From NCBI RefSeq assembly GCF_900172365.1, contig NZ_FWFJ01000005.1, forward strand, positions 62,001-126,000: DNA of 64,000 nt, in the 5' to 3' direction. Shown one piece after another: positions 47,225 to 55,044 of the stretch (its first letter is position 1; every line of letters starts with the position of its first letter). Position numbers and translations under genes: made by a program. A model generated the notes under the pieces. The model had not been told where the DNA came from. It ran no database searches and was given only the letters and a program-made list of their open reading frames with translations. This DNA comes from Roseovarius gaetbuli (lineage in GTDB: Bacteria; Pseudomonadota; Alphaproteobacteria; Rhodobacterales; Rhodobacteraceae).

Positions 47225-47240
47225 GGTGCCGAACGGCACC
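47225..47240 (-). promoter_or_regulatory. Perfect hairpin in the xsc 5' leader
   Basis: GGTGCCG and CGGCACC flank two bases (GGTGCCGAACGGCACC on the plus strand). It lies 21-36 bases before the xsc start, next to the ribosome binding region, so it could modulate translation or mRNA stability. Confidence 0.45.
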
Positions 47241-47301
47241 TGAAGGGGAAATCTGGGCTGAAACTAACCCCCGGAGGCCCGCGCTTCTAGGGCCAGAAAG
47301 G

Positions 47302-47320
47302 GTCCGAGAGTATGTCCAGA
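47302..47320 (-). promoter_or_regulatory. Direct-repeat TauR site candidate
   Basis: On the minus strand TCTGGAC (47320-47314) and CTCGGAC (47308-47302) repeat with a 12-base period, about 100-115 bases before xsc. From memory, TauR of Rhodobacter capsulatus recognises direct repeats with a CTGGAC core; the match is suggestive only. Confidence 0.4.
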
Positions 47321-47330
47321 CTGCTTTGAA

Positions 47331-47351
47331 ATTGAGAATAACAATCTCAAT
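47331..47351. promoter_or_regulatory. Inverted repeat upstream of xsc
   Basis: ATTGAGA and TCTCAAT flank ATAACAA, a perfect 7-bp dyad with 7-base spacer in an AT-rich stretch between tauR and xsc. It could be a second operator or part of the xsc promoter. Confidence 0.4.
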
Positions 47352-47412
47352 AATGAATAGCAAGAAAGGTTTGGAATGGCGCAAAGCTGGCTGACTTATA
47401 CGGCAAAGTCTT

Positions 47413-48921
47413 TTATTTTTCAGTCTTTTCGTCGGATTTTCCGCGATTCGCACCCGTGCCGCGCGCTTTTTCCAATTCCCTTGCCAATAGCTCGATGCCC
47501 GGCGCAATGCGCTCTGCGGGCACCGAGGAATAGGCCAGGCGGTAGTAATTGCGCGGACGATTGGTGCCATAAAAGAACGGATGGCCCGGCTCGATCAGCA
47601 CGCCGACGTCACGCAAGCGCGGTTCGACTTCGGTTATATCCACATCCTCGGGCGCGCGCATCCAGATCGACGATCCGCCAAACACCCCGCGCCCGGCCAC
47701 GCCAAGGCCTTGATCGGCGAGCGCCGTTTCCATCGTGTGACGGCGCTTGGTAAACACCTGGCCCATGCGGCGCACAAGACTGTCGTAATGTCCAAGCGAC
47801 AGGAAATAGGCCGCTGTGCGTTGGATATGGCCGGGCGGGTGGCGCAACACACTGGCGCGCAACGCACGGCATTCGCGGATAAAGGATTTGGAGCCAACCA
47901 GATAGCCAAGCCGCAAGCCGGGAAAGATCGACTTGGAAAAGCTGCCGACATAAATCACCCGCCCTTCGGAATCGAGCGATTTGAGCGCCGGCAAGGGCGC
48001 GCGCAGGAAGGAGATTTCAAACTCGTAATCATCCTCGACGATCAGCGCATCCATCGCCGCTGCCTTGGCCAAAAGCGCCTTGCGTCGCGCCAGGGGCATG
48101 GTGGCATTGGTCGGGGCCTGATGGCTTGGGGTGGTGAAAATCACATCCGCATGATCCGGCAATGCCTCGGGCGGAAGGCCGTCGCGATCCACATCAATCG
48201 GCGTAAGATGACAGCGCGATTGCACAAGAATATCGCGCAGGGCGTGGTAGCACGGGTTCTCGATCACCGCCGTGCGCCGCTGGGTCAAAAGCACCTGCGC
48301 CGTGAGCCAAAGCGCGTTCTGTGCGCCCATCGTCACAAGAATTTCATCCGACTGCGCCAATATCCCGCGCCGCGGAAGGGTATGACGGGCGATGAATTCG
48401 ATCAGCTTGGGGTCGTCCTGATCATAGTAATCCGAGGTCAGCGATTGAAAATCCTTCTGGCCCAGGGCCTGAAGCGCACAGTGGCGCCAGTTGGCATGAT
48501 CAAACAGCGAGGGGTCGGTCTGGCCATAGATGAAGGGATAGGGATAGCTCGCCCAGTTCAGGGGCTTTTCCGGGGTATCGCCGCCGGTAAAGCGACGGCC
48601 AAGCGCGCGGGACCAGTCGATCGTATCGCGCGCCGGGCCCTGTGCCCCAAAGGCGGGCGGTTCCGGTGCGTTCTGCGACACGAAATAGCCCGAGCGATCC
48701 CGCGCCTCGAGGTAATCATTGGCCTGCAATTCGGTCAGTGCGAGCGTCACTGTGATTCGGCTGACCCCAAGATGCCCGGCCAGTTTGCGCGAGGACGGAA
48801 GCTTTTCGCCCTTGCGAAAACGCCCCGACAGGATGCCCTGCGCGATCATCTGCTGAATCTGCGCCTGAAGGGTGCCCTGTGCGTCGGGAGCAAGGAAAAA
48901 GGTTTCGACCGGTATCGCCAT
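47413..48921 (-). CDS. tauR: TauR-type MocR/PdxR family regulator
   Basis: A 502-residue fusion of an N-terminal GntR-type winged helix (LSGRFRKGEKLPSSRKLAGHLGVSRITVTLALTEL) and a fold-type I aminotransferase-like domain (about 120-480). The PLP lysine is in YVGSFSKSIFPGLRLGYLVG and the Asp in IVEDDYEFE. TauR in R. capsulatus activates taurine genes; the position immediately upstream of xsc supports the name. The C-terminus is followed by a Lys/Glu-rich tail. Confidence 0.88.
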   Translation of the reverse strand: MAIPVETFFLAPDAQGTLQAQIQQMIAQGILSGRFRKGEKLPSSRKLAGHLGVSRITVTLALTELQANDYLEARDRSGYFVSQNAPEPPAFGAQGPARDTIDWSRALGRRFTGGDTPEKPLNWASYPYPFIYGQTDPSLFDHANWRHCALQALGQKDFQSLTSDYYDQDDPKLIEFIARHTLPRRGILAQSDEILVTMGAQNALWLTAQVLLTQRRTAVIENPCYHALRDILVQSRCHLTPIDVDRDGLPPEALPDHADVIFTTPSHQAPTNATMPLARRKALLAKAAAMDALIVEDDYEFEISFLRAPLPALKSLDSEGRVIYVGSFSKSIFPGLRLGYLVGSKSFIRECRALRASVLRHPPGHIQRTAAYFLSLGHYDSLVRRMGQVFTKRRHTMETALADQGLGVAGRGVFGGSSIWMRAPEDVDITEVEPRLRDVGVLIEPGHPFFYGTNRPRNYYRLAYSSVPAERIAPGIELLARELEKARGTGANRGKSDEKTEK

Positions 48922-48970
48922 GGCTGTCAGTCTAGATTGGACTTATCTCCTGCGCAATCTGGTATGGTTA

Positions 48971-49654
48971 TCAGAGCGCGGGAAAAGCGGCGTTGAATGC
49001 GGCCTGTCCGCGCGGCGTAAACCGGATGATCCGGCTGTCGGGCACGCGGCTGGCCCAGCCGGTTGTCTCGAAATGGGCCAGCAATCCGCGCCCAAGCCGC
49101 CCCGCCAGATGCGAGCGCCGCTCTGACCAGTCAAGGCAATCGCGGCACAGCGGTGCGCGCGGCGAGGGCAGGGTGTCAAGATCAAGGCCAAGGTTCGTGA
49201 CAAACGCGCGCCCCTGCGTTCCAAGCGTCAGGGCGTCGCCGCTATGGTCAAGAAATCCGCGTGCGACCATGCTGTCATACATCCGCGTGCCCATGTCGCC
49301 TGCAAGGTGGTTATAACAAATCCGCGCATGGCGCATTTCCGGGTCACGCGGGCCGGGGCGGGTGCGCAATTGCCCGCTGCCTGCCGCCAGACCCATCATC
49401 GCCTTTAGAACATGCGCCACATCATCGGAGGCAAGTGTGATGTATTTATGCCGCCCTTCGCGCCGCACTCGGATCAGAGCGCCCTGTTCCAGCTTGGCAA
49501 GATGCGAAGATGCGGTTTGCAGGGTCACGCCCGCCTCACCTGCAAGCTCTGACGCGGTCAGGGCCTTGCCGCTCATCAGGGCGGTCAGGATATTGGCGCG
49601 CGCCGGATCACCGATCAGCGCGCCAAGGCGGGATATGTCAGGGCCGTCTTTCAT
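48971..49654 (-). CDS. ArsR-family winged-helix regulator with C-terminal domain
   Basis: A 227-residue repressor-like protein. Residues 10-85 form an ArsR HTH (GDPARANILTALMSGKALTASELAGEAGVTLQTASSHLAKLEQGALI). The rest is an extension with a CYNH segment and CRDCLDW that may bind a ligand or metal. The start at 49654 (MKDGPDISRLGALIGDPARANI) is chosen because it gives the usual ArsR N-terminus. It is divergent from the NIPSNAP/ABM pair, with a candidate operator right at its start. Confidence 0.88.
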   Translation of the reverse strand: MKDGPDISRLGALIGDPARANILTALMSGKALTASELAGEAGVTLQTASSHLAKLEQGALIRVRREGRHKYITLASDDVAHVLKAMMGLAAGSGQLRTRPGPRDPEMRHARICYNHLAGDMGTRMYDSMVARGFLDHSGDALTLGTQGRAFVTNLGLDLDTLPSPRAPLCRDCLDWSERRSHLAGRLGRGLLAHFETTGWASRVPDSRIIRFTPRGQAAFNAAFPAL

Positions 49655-49655
49655 A

Positions 49656-49673
49656 CTTCGACCGTAGCCGAAG
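49656..49673. promoter_or_regulatory. Candidate ArsR operator
   Basis: CTTCG and CGAAG flank ACCGTAGC just before the ArsR start codon, in the 78-bp gap between divergent genes. A dyad here could control both directions. Confidence 0.35.
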
Positions 49674-49732
49674 CATTTGCGCCGCGCAATATGCCAGAAC
49701 AGCAAGGCCACCCAACCCAAAGGAGACCCGAG

Positions 49733-50056
49733 ATGCTGACCTGTGTGATCCGCTATCAGATCGACCCGACCAAGAAAGACCAGTTTGCCCGATATGCCCG
49801 TAATTGGGGGCAGGCCATTCCGCGCTGTGGCGCCGATCTTATCGGCTATTTCGCCCCGCATGAGGGCAGCAGCACCCTGGCCTACGGCATCTATAACATC
49901 CCCTCGCTCGCCGCCTACGAGGCCTATCGCGAACGCTTGGCCGCCGATCCGCTGGGGTGTGAAAACTATGCCTTTGCCCAACAGGGAAAGTTTCTGTTGC
50001 GCGAAGACCGCACCTTCCTCAGGCTGGTCAGCGCCCCAACAGGAGACGCGCAATGA
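49733..50056 (+). CDS. NIPSNAP family protein
   Basis: A 107-residue dimeric alpha-beta-barrel protein. LTCVIRYQIDPTKKDQFARYARNWGQAIPRCG and the C-terminal FLREDRTFLRLV are typical of NIPSNAP proteins, whose bacterial members have no settled role. AAAGGAGACCCGAG precedes the ATG. Its stop overlaps the next gene by 4 bp. Confidence 0.88.
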   Translation: MLTCVIRYQIDPTKKDQFARYARNWGQAIPRCGADLIGYFAPHEGSSTLAYGIYNIPSLAAYEAYRERLAADPLGCENYAFAQQGKFLLREDRTFLRLVSAPTGDAQ

Positions 50057-50400
50057 TCGCAGTGATATTCGAAGTCATCCCCGGCGAAGGCCAGACAGAG
50101 CCCTATCTTGAGATGGCCGCGAAAATGCGCCCTCTGGCCGAAAGCATTCCGGGATTCATCAGCGTCGAGCGGTTTCAAAGCCTGACCAATCCCGGCAAGG
50201 TTTTGTCGCTGTCGTTCTGGCAAGATGAGGCCGCCGTGATCCAATGGCGCCAGCTTGAGGCCCATCGTGGCGCGCAAAAAGCCGGGCGTGCGGTGATGTT
50301 TTACGACTATCGCCTGCGGGTCGTGAGCGTGATCCGTGACTATGGTAAGTTCGAGCGCGTTGAGGCCCCCGAGGATAGCCGTGCCGCGCATGGCGCCTGA
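50053..50400 (+). CDS. Antibiotic biosynthesis monooxygenase (ABM) domain protein
   Basis: A 115-residue ferredoxin-like-fold protein: MIAVIFEVIPGEGQTEPYLEMAAKMRPLAESIPGFISVERFQS, SLSFWQDEAAVIQWRQLEAHRGAQKAG and FYDYRLRVVSVIRDYG fit the ABM/heme-degrading-like family. It is coupled to the NIPSNAP gene, which has the same alpha-beta-barrel fold; together they could form a heterodimer or a heme- or quinone-handling pair. Substrate unknown. Confidence 0.87.
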   Translation: MIAVIFEVIPGEGQTEPYLEMAAKMRPLAESIPGFISVERFQSLTNPGKVLSLSFWQDEAAVIQWRQLEAHRGAQKAGRAVMFYDYRLRVVSVIRDYGKFERVEAPEDSRAAHGA

Positions 50401-50514
50401 GGGGCGGGGCATGACCGGGTGAAACACCCTCTCGCCAAGCTGTGATTTGCTTGTAACGCGCGCCCTCGCTAGGGCTGAGGGCAACATTTCGCAGATATCA
50501 AGAGAGTCATCGCC

Positions 50515-50988
50515 GTGGACCCCAAAGGCATCTTATCGCCGCAAGACAAACTTGATGCCCTTGCCCTGCTGATCCTTCGGCTGGGGTTGGCGTGGTTCAT
50601 TTTCCTCTGGGCGGCGCATAAGATCATCACGCCCAAGCAATATCAGAACCTCGCGCGGCACTTTGACGGTGTCGATGTCAGCTTGACGCAGGTTTATGTC
50701 GGCGGCGGGGTTCAGATCGCGCTCTGTCTTTTGGTGGCCTTTGGCGTGCTGCGGTATTTCTCTTACGGAAGCTTGCTGATCATGCACCTGTTTACGGTGT
50801 TGCGCCGCTGGGAAGGGTTCTTTGATCCCTTCGCGATCAATGACCGCGGCTTTCCCATTCACCGCAACCAGGTGATTGATCTCGCGGTACTTGGTGCCTT
50901 CATCGCCCTGGTGTTGCTGATCCGGCGGGATCACTTCAGTATCGGCGGCTGGATGGCGCGCCACGACCGCCCGCGGTGGTGGAACTAG
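50515..50988 (+). CDS. DoxX-like integral membrane protein
   Basis: A 157-residue protein with four hydrophobic segments: LALLILRLGLAWFIFLWAAHKI, TQVYVGGGVQIALCLLVAFGV, YGSLLIMHLFTVL and VIDLAVLGAFIALVLLI. The arrangement resembles DoxX-like proteins. The GTG start at 50515 follows AAGAGAG. It stands alone. Confidence in the reading frame is high; the family call is tentative. Confidence 0.7.
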   Translation: MDPKGILSPQDKLDALALLILRLGLAWFIFLWAAHKIITPKQYQNLARHFDGVDVSLTQVYVGGGVQIALCLLVAFGVLRYFSYGSLLIMHLFTVLRRWEGFFDPFAINDRGFPIHRNQVIDLAVLGAFIALVLLIRRDHFSIGGWMARHDRPRWWN

Positions 50989-51081
50989 CGCAATAGCGCG
51001 GCCTTGCGTCGTTTTCCTGTGGCGCGGCCCGGGTGGCCTGCCTAGAAAGGGCAAAGCACACCAACCGAAAGGACCGCCCCA

Positions 51082-51432
51082 ATGAGCGATATCACCCGCC
51101 ACCACACCGGCGAACGCATGAGCCAGATCGTCACCCACAACGGCACCGTCTACCTTGCCGGCCAGGTCGGCACCGCTGGCGACACTGTGGTCGATCAGAC
51201 CAAGACCTGCCTTGAAAAGGTCGATGCCCTTCTGGCCGAGGCCGGATCCGACAAGACCCGCATCCTGCAGGCGGTTGTCTGGCTCGCGGATATGGCCGAC
51301 TTTGCTGAGATGAATTCGGTTTGGGATGCCTGGGTTGCTCCCGGTCATGCACCGGCCCGCGCCTGTGGCGAGGCCAAGCTGGCCACCCCCGACTACAAGG
51401 TCGAATTCATCATCATCGCCGCGCAGGCCTAA
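51082..51432 (+). CDS. RidA family protein
   Basis: A 116-residue Rid-family protein. RidA deaminates reactive enamine/imine intermediates from PLP enzymes. The core VYLAGQVGTAGDTVVDQTKTCLEKVDALLAEAGSDKTRILQAVVWLADMADFAEMN and a C-terminal VEFIIIA strand match, and Arg in the PARACGEAKLA block is where RidA carries its substrate-binding Arg, with one Cys next to it. GAAAGGACCGCCCC precedes the start. Confidence 0.9.
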   Translation: MSDITRHHTGERMSQIVTHNGTVYLAGQVGTAGDTVVDQTKTCLEKVDALLAEAGSDKTRILQAVVWLADMADFAEMNSVWDAWVAPGHAPARACGEAKLATPDYKVEFIIIAAQA

Positions 51433-51450
51433 GCCGACGCGCGGGACGTG

Positions 51451-51474
51451 ACTTTCATCGTTCCCTAAATACTC
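51451..51474 (-). repeat. Dispersed GAGTATTT repeat, copy upstream of aroA
   Basis: Reverse complement of the repeat: ACTTTCATCGTTCCC followed by TAAATACTC. It sits 18 bases after the RidA stop. Confidence 0.6.
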
Positions 51475-51586
51475 CCGCCGGAGGCATCCTTTCGGCGGGC
51501 CAAAACTGCGGCGCTTGCGGGTCATGGACCCAGGGCCGTGATTGCGCTATCAGGCGGTTAACCCAACGTTTCCAAGAGGCACCCCC

Positions 51587-52933
51587 ATGTCTGGCCACGC
51601 CACCCCCATTCGCATGACATCGCATAAATCCGGACCGTTAAGCGGTCAGGCGGATGTGCCCGGTGACAAATCCATCTCTCACCGCTCGCTTATTCTTGGC
51701 GCTCTGGCGGTCGGCGAAACGGTGATCACCGGCCTGCTGGAAGGCGAAGACGTGCTCGACACCGCCCGCGCGATGCGCGCCTTTGGCGCCGAAGTCACCC
51801 GCGACGAGGCCGGAACATGGCATGTGCACGGCGTTGGTGTAGGCGGGTTCTGCGAACCTGAAAATGTGATTGATTGCGGCAACTCCGGCACCGGCGTGCG
51901 CCTGATCATGGGCGCGATGGCGACCTGCCCGATTACGGCAACCTTTACCGGCGATGCCAGCCTCAACAAACGCCCGATGGCGCGGGTGACCGATCCGCTG
52001 GCGCTGTTTGGCGCGCAGTCGGTCGGGCGCTCGGGCGGGCGGCTTCCGATGACGATTGTCGGCGCGGCCGATCCGGTGCCGGTGCGCTATACCGTGCCGG
52101 TGCCCTCGGCGCAGGTGAAATCGGCCGTGCTTTTTGCCGGGCTGAATGCGCCGGGCCAAACGGTGGTGATCGAGCAGGAGGCGACCCGCGATCACACAGA
52201 GCGGATGCTGGCCGGCTTCGGGGCCGAGATCGTCACGCAGGAGACGGACGAGGGCCGCGTTATCACCCTCACCGGTCAGCCCGAGTTGACGCCCCAAACC
52301 ATCGTCGTGCCGCGCGACCCAAGTTCGGCGGCCTTCCCTGTCTGTGCGGCGATCATCACGCCCGGCTCGGATGTTCTTGTGCCCAATATCGGCCTCAACC
52401 CCACGCGCGCGGGTCTCTTTACCACGCTGCGCGAGATGGGGGCCGACCTTAGCTATGAAAATCCGCGCGAAGAGGGGGGCGAGCCGGTGGCCGACCTGCG
52501 CGCGCGCTTTTCGCCCGACCTCAAGGGCATCGAGGTGCCGCCCGAGCGGGCCGCTTCGATGATCGACGAATACCCGGTCCTGTCGGTTGTTGCCGCCTTT
52601 GCCCAAGGCAAGACCGTGATGCGCGGCGTCAAGGAATTGCGCGTCAAGGAAAGCGACCGGATCGAGGCGATGGCCGCAGGCCTGCGCGCGGGCGGGGTTG
52701 AGGTTGAGGATGGCCCTGATTGGTGGATTGTCACCGGCCTTGGCCATGGCAATGTGCCCGGTGGGCAGACCTGTGCCAGCCATCTTGACCACCGGATTGC
52801 GATGTCATTCATGGTGATGGGCATGGCCACGCAAAACCCGGTCAGCGTTGACGACGCCAGCCCGATTGCCACGTCGTTTCCGATCTTCGAGGGGCTTATG
52901 GCCGAGCTTGGGGCCGATATCCGACGCGATTGA
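51587..52933 (+). CDS. aroA: 3-phosphoshikimate 1-carboxyvinyltransferase (class II, CP4-like)
   Basis: A 448-residue EPSP synthase, the sixth shikimate step. The sequence is close in pattern to the class II enzyme of Agrobacterium CP4: [71 protein letters not shown] and [13 protein letters not shown]. At the position of CP4 Ala100, which confers glyphosate insensitivity, this protein has Gly101 in [12 protein letters not shown]. The start at 51587 follows GAGG by 7 bases; an in-frame ATG 15 codons upstream is less likely. Confidence 0.97.
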   Translation: MSGHATPIRMTSHKSGPLSGQADVPGDKSISHRSLILGALAVGETVITGLLEGEDVLDTARAMRAFGAEVTRDEAGTWHVHGVGVGGFCEPENVIDCGNSGTGVRLIMGAMATCPITATFTGDASLNKRPMARVTDPLALFGAQSVGRSGGRLPMTIVGAADPVPVRYTVPVPSAQVKSAVLFAGLNAPGQTVVIEQEATRDHTERMLAGFGAEIVTQETDEGRVITLTGQPELTPQTIVVPRDPSSAAFPVCAAIITPGSDVLVPNIGLNPTRAGLFTTLREMGADLSYENPREEGGEPVADLRARFSPDLKGIEVPPERAASMIDEYPVLSVVAAFAQGKTVMRGVKELRVKESDRIEAMAAGLRAGGVEVEDGPDWWIVTGLGHGNVPGGQTCASHLDHRIAMSFMVMGMATQNPVSVDDASPIATSFPIFEGLMAELGADIRRD

Positions 52934-52962
52934 GCGCGGTGAGGTCAGGGCGCCTTCGGCGA

Positions 52963-52985
52963 GAGTATTTTTGCCAAGAAGAAAC
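52963..52985 (+). repeat. Dispersed GAGTATTT repeat, copy between aroA and the CoA transferase
   Basis: GAGTATTTTTGCC followed by AAGAAGAAAC, a variant with CC in place of GG, 30 bases past the aroA stop. Confidence 0.6.
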
Positions 52986-53028
52986 CGGGACGCCAGTCAT
53001 GTCTGGAGTTTGAGAGGGAGAGCCGCCG

Positions 53029-54177
53029 ATGAGCGCACCGTTACAGGATTTGATCGTGTTGGACCTGACCCATGTTCTGGCGGGGCCGTTTGCGTCGATG
53101 AGCCTTGGCGATCTTGGGGCGCGTGTGATCAAGGTTGAGCGGCCCGGCGCGGGCGATGACACCCGCAGCTTTCCGCCTTTCAAGGACGGCCAGAGTGCCT
53201 ATTTTGCCGCCATCAATCATGGCAAGCAGTCAATTGCGCTTGATCTCAAGGCCGAAGCGGATCGCGAGATTTTTGACCAGCTTCTGGCGCGCGCCGATAT
53301 CGTGCTTGAGAATTACCGCCCCGGCGTGATGGAAAAGCTCGGGCTTGGCTGGGAGGCGCTGCATGAGCGGTTCCCGCGTTTGATTTATGGCGCGGTCAGC
53401 GGCTTTGGACATACCGGCCCGGATGCGTTGCGCCCGGCCTATGACATGGTCGTGCAGGCGCGCGGCGGTGTGATGTCGATCACCGGCGAGAAGGATCGCG
53501 ACCCGGTGCGCGTGGGGGCCTCTATCGGCGATATCGTGGCAGGGATGTTCCTGGCGCAGGGTGTGCTTGCGGCGGTGATTGATCGCGCCAAGACCGGTCT
53601 TGGGCGCAAGGTGGATGTGGCGATGCTTGATAGTCAGCTTGCCATTCTGGAGCACGCGATTGCGCTGACCACGGTCACCGGCACGCCGCCTGCGCCCTCG
53701 GGGGCGCGGCATCCGTCGATCACGCCGTTCGAGACCTTTCACGCCGCCGACGGTCTGTTCGTGATCGCGGCCGGCAATGATGCGCTTTTTGCCAAGTTGT
53801 GCGAGGTTCTTGGCCTGCCTTTGGTGGATGATCCGCGCTTTGCCACCAACCCGGCGCGGTGCGATAACAACCGTCTTTTGAAGCGGTTGATCGAGGCTGT
53901 CACGCTTGGGGAGACAAAGGCGCATTGGATTGCGACACTGGAGGATGCAGGCGTGCCGACAGGGCCGATCCAGAACCTTGTCGAGGTATTGCAGGACCCG
54001 CAGATCCTAGCGCGCAACATGGTGGTCGATGTGCTGGATCGCGCCGGAAAGCCAACCTTTGTGGCTGCCGGAAATCCGATCAAGATCAGCGGCTTGAGTG
54101 ATCCCAAGACTCGCGCACCGGCGCCCGAGCTGGATGGCGATCGGCAGGCGGTTCTCGATTGGTTGAAAAGACCGTGA
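53029..54177 (+). CDS. CaiB/BaiF family (class III) CoA transferase
   Basis: A 382-residue enzyme that moves CoA between carboxylic acids by a ternary-complex mechanism. Signatures: LTHVLAGPFASMSLGDLGARVIKVERPGAGDDTR, catalytic Asp within the region AYDMVVQARGGVMSITG, and the C-terminal [25 protein letters not shown] precedes the ATG. No dehydrogenase or ligase partner lies adjacent, so the acyl substrate is unknown. Confidence 0.93.
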   Translation: MSAPLQDLIVLDLTHVLAGPFASMSLGDLGARVIKVERPGAGDDTRSFPPFKDGQSAYFAAINHGKQSIALDLKAEADREIFDQLLARADIVLENYRPGVMEKLGLGWEALHERFPRLIYGAVSGFGHTGPDALRPAYDMVVQARGGVMSITGEKDRDPVRVGASIGDIVAGMFLAQGVLAAVIDRAKTGLGRKVDVAMLDSQLAILEHAIALTTVTGTPPAPSGARHPSITPFETFHAADGLFVIAAGNDALFAKLCEVLGLPLVDDPRFATNPARCDNNRLLKRLIEAVTLGETKAHWIATLEDAGVPTGPIQNLVEVLQDPQILARNMVVDVLDRAGKPTFVAAGNPIKISGLSDPKTRAPAPELDGDRQAVLDWLKRP

Positions 54178-54229
54178 TCGCCTTGTGATTTACTTGGTCA
54201 AGGCGGGGCAATGCGCCTAGAGTTGTGCC

Positions 54230-54925
54230 ATGGATGAACACCCCCCTTCCCGTAAAATGACGCCAGAGCCCCCCTCGGTCAAAATAAGCCTTATGCGCAC
54301 GCTTGTGCGCCTGCTTGTGGTTGTGGTGGTGGTGATCGCTTTGCATGCGCTGATCACCCGAACAGAGGCGTGGATTTCGACCAGCCAGTACAGCTGGGCG
54401 ATGCCGGGGCTGACGCTGGCCGTATTGTTGATCTATGCGCTGATGATTGCCATTCCGTTTGTGCCGGGGGTCGAGATCGGGCTTTCGGTTCTGGCGCTGA
54501 GCGGGCCAAGCGTGGCGCCGATGGTGTGGATTGCCACCACCCTTGGCCTGTCTCTGGCCTATGTGGCAGGATGCAAGGTGCCTTATCGCTGGCTGCACCG
54601 GGTGTTTCTTGATCTCCATCTGACCGGGGCCTGCCGGTTGTTGCAACGCTTTGAGGGGCTGCCGCCCAAGGGGCGAGTTGCGTTTCTGCAATCGCAATTG
54701 CCGACGCGGTTTGGCCCTTACGTGTTGCGGTTTCGCTATTTGGGGCTGGCGGTCCTGATCAATATTCCGGGCAATTCAGTGATTGGCGGCGGTGGCGGGA
54801 TCACGCTTTTGGCGGGGGTTTCGGGGCTTTTCCGGATGCCTGCCACCGTGCTTACCATCGCGCTTGCAACGGCACCGGTGCCGATGGCGATCTGGCTTTT
54901 CGGCTGGGAAATCCCCTGGCGCTAG
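54230..54925 (+). CDS. Polytopic membrane protein, VTT/DedA-like
   Basis: A 231-residue membrane protein with a charged N-terminus and five or so hydrophobic segments. ALMIAIPFVPGVEIGLSVLALSG resembles the re-entrant FxPG(x)E-like loop of DedA/VTT proteins, and LINIPGNSVIGGGGGITLLAGVSGLFR resembles the second re-entrant hairpin. The similarity is weak and no ATP or metal site is visible. If correct, a role in lipid scrambling is the family inference. Confidence 0.6.
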   Translation: MDEHPPSRKMTPEPPSVKISLMRTLVRLLVVVVVVIALHALITRTEAWISTSQYSWAMPGLTLAVLLIYALMIAIPFVPGVEIGLSVLALSGPSVAPMVWIATTLGLSLAYVAGCKVPYRWLHRVFLDLHLTGACRLLQRFEGLPPKGRVAFLQSQLPTRFGPYVLRFRYLGLAVLINIPGNSVIGGGGGITLLAGVSGLFRMPATVLTIALATAPVPMAIWLFGWEIPWR

Positions 54926-55044
54926 CGGCGCGGGCCACGGGATGCCGCCAAGGGGATATTTTCTGACGGTTGCGGGCTGTTCGCGGCGCGCGAATGGCTT
55001 ATGTTCGGGCCGCAGGACACAGGCCAATGAACAGGATTCTAAAG

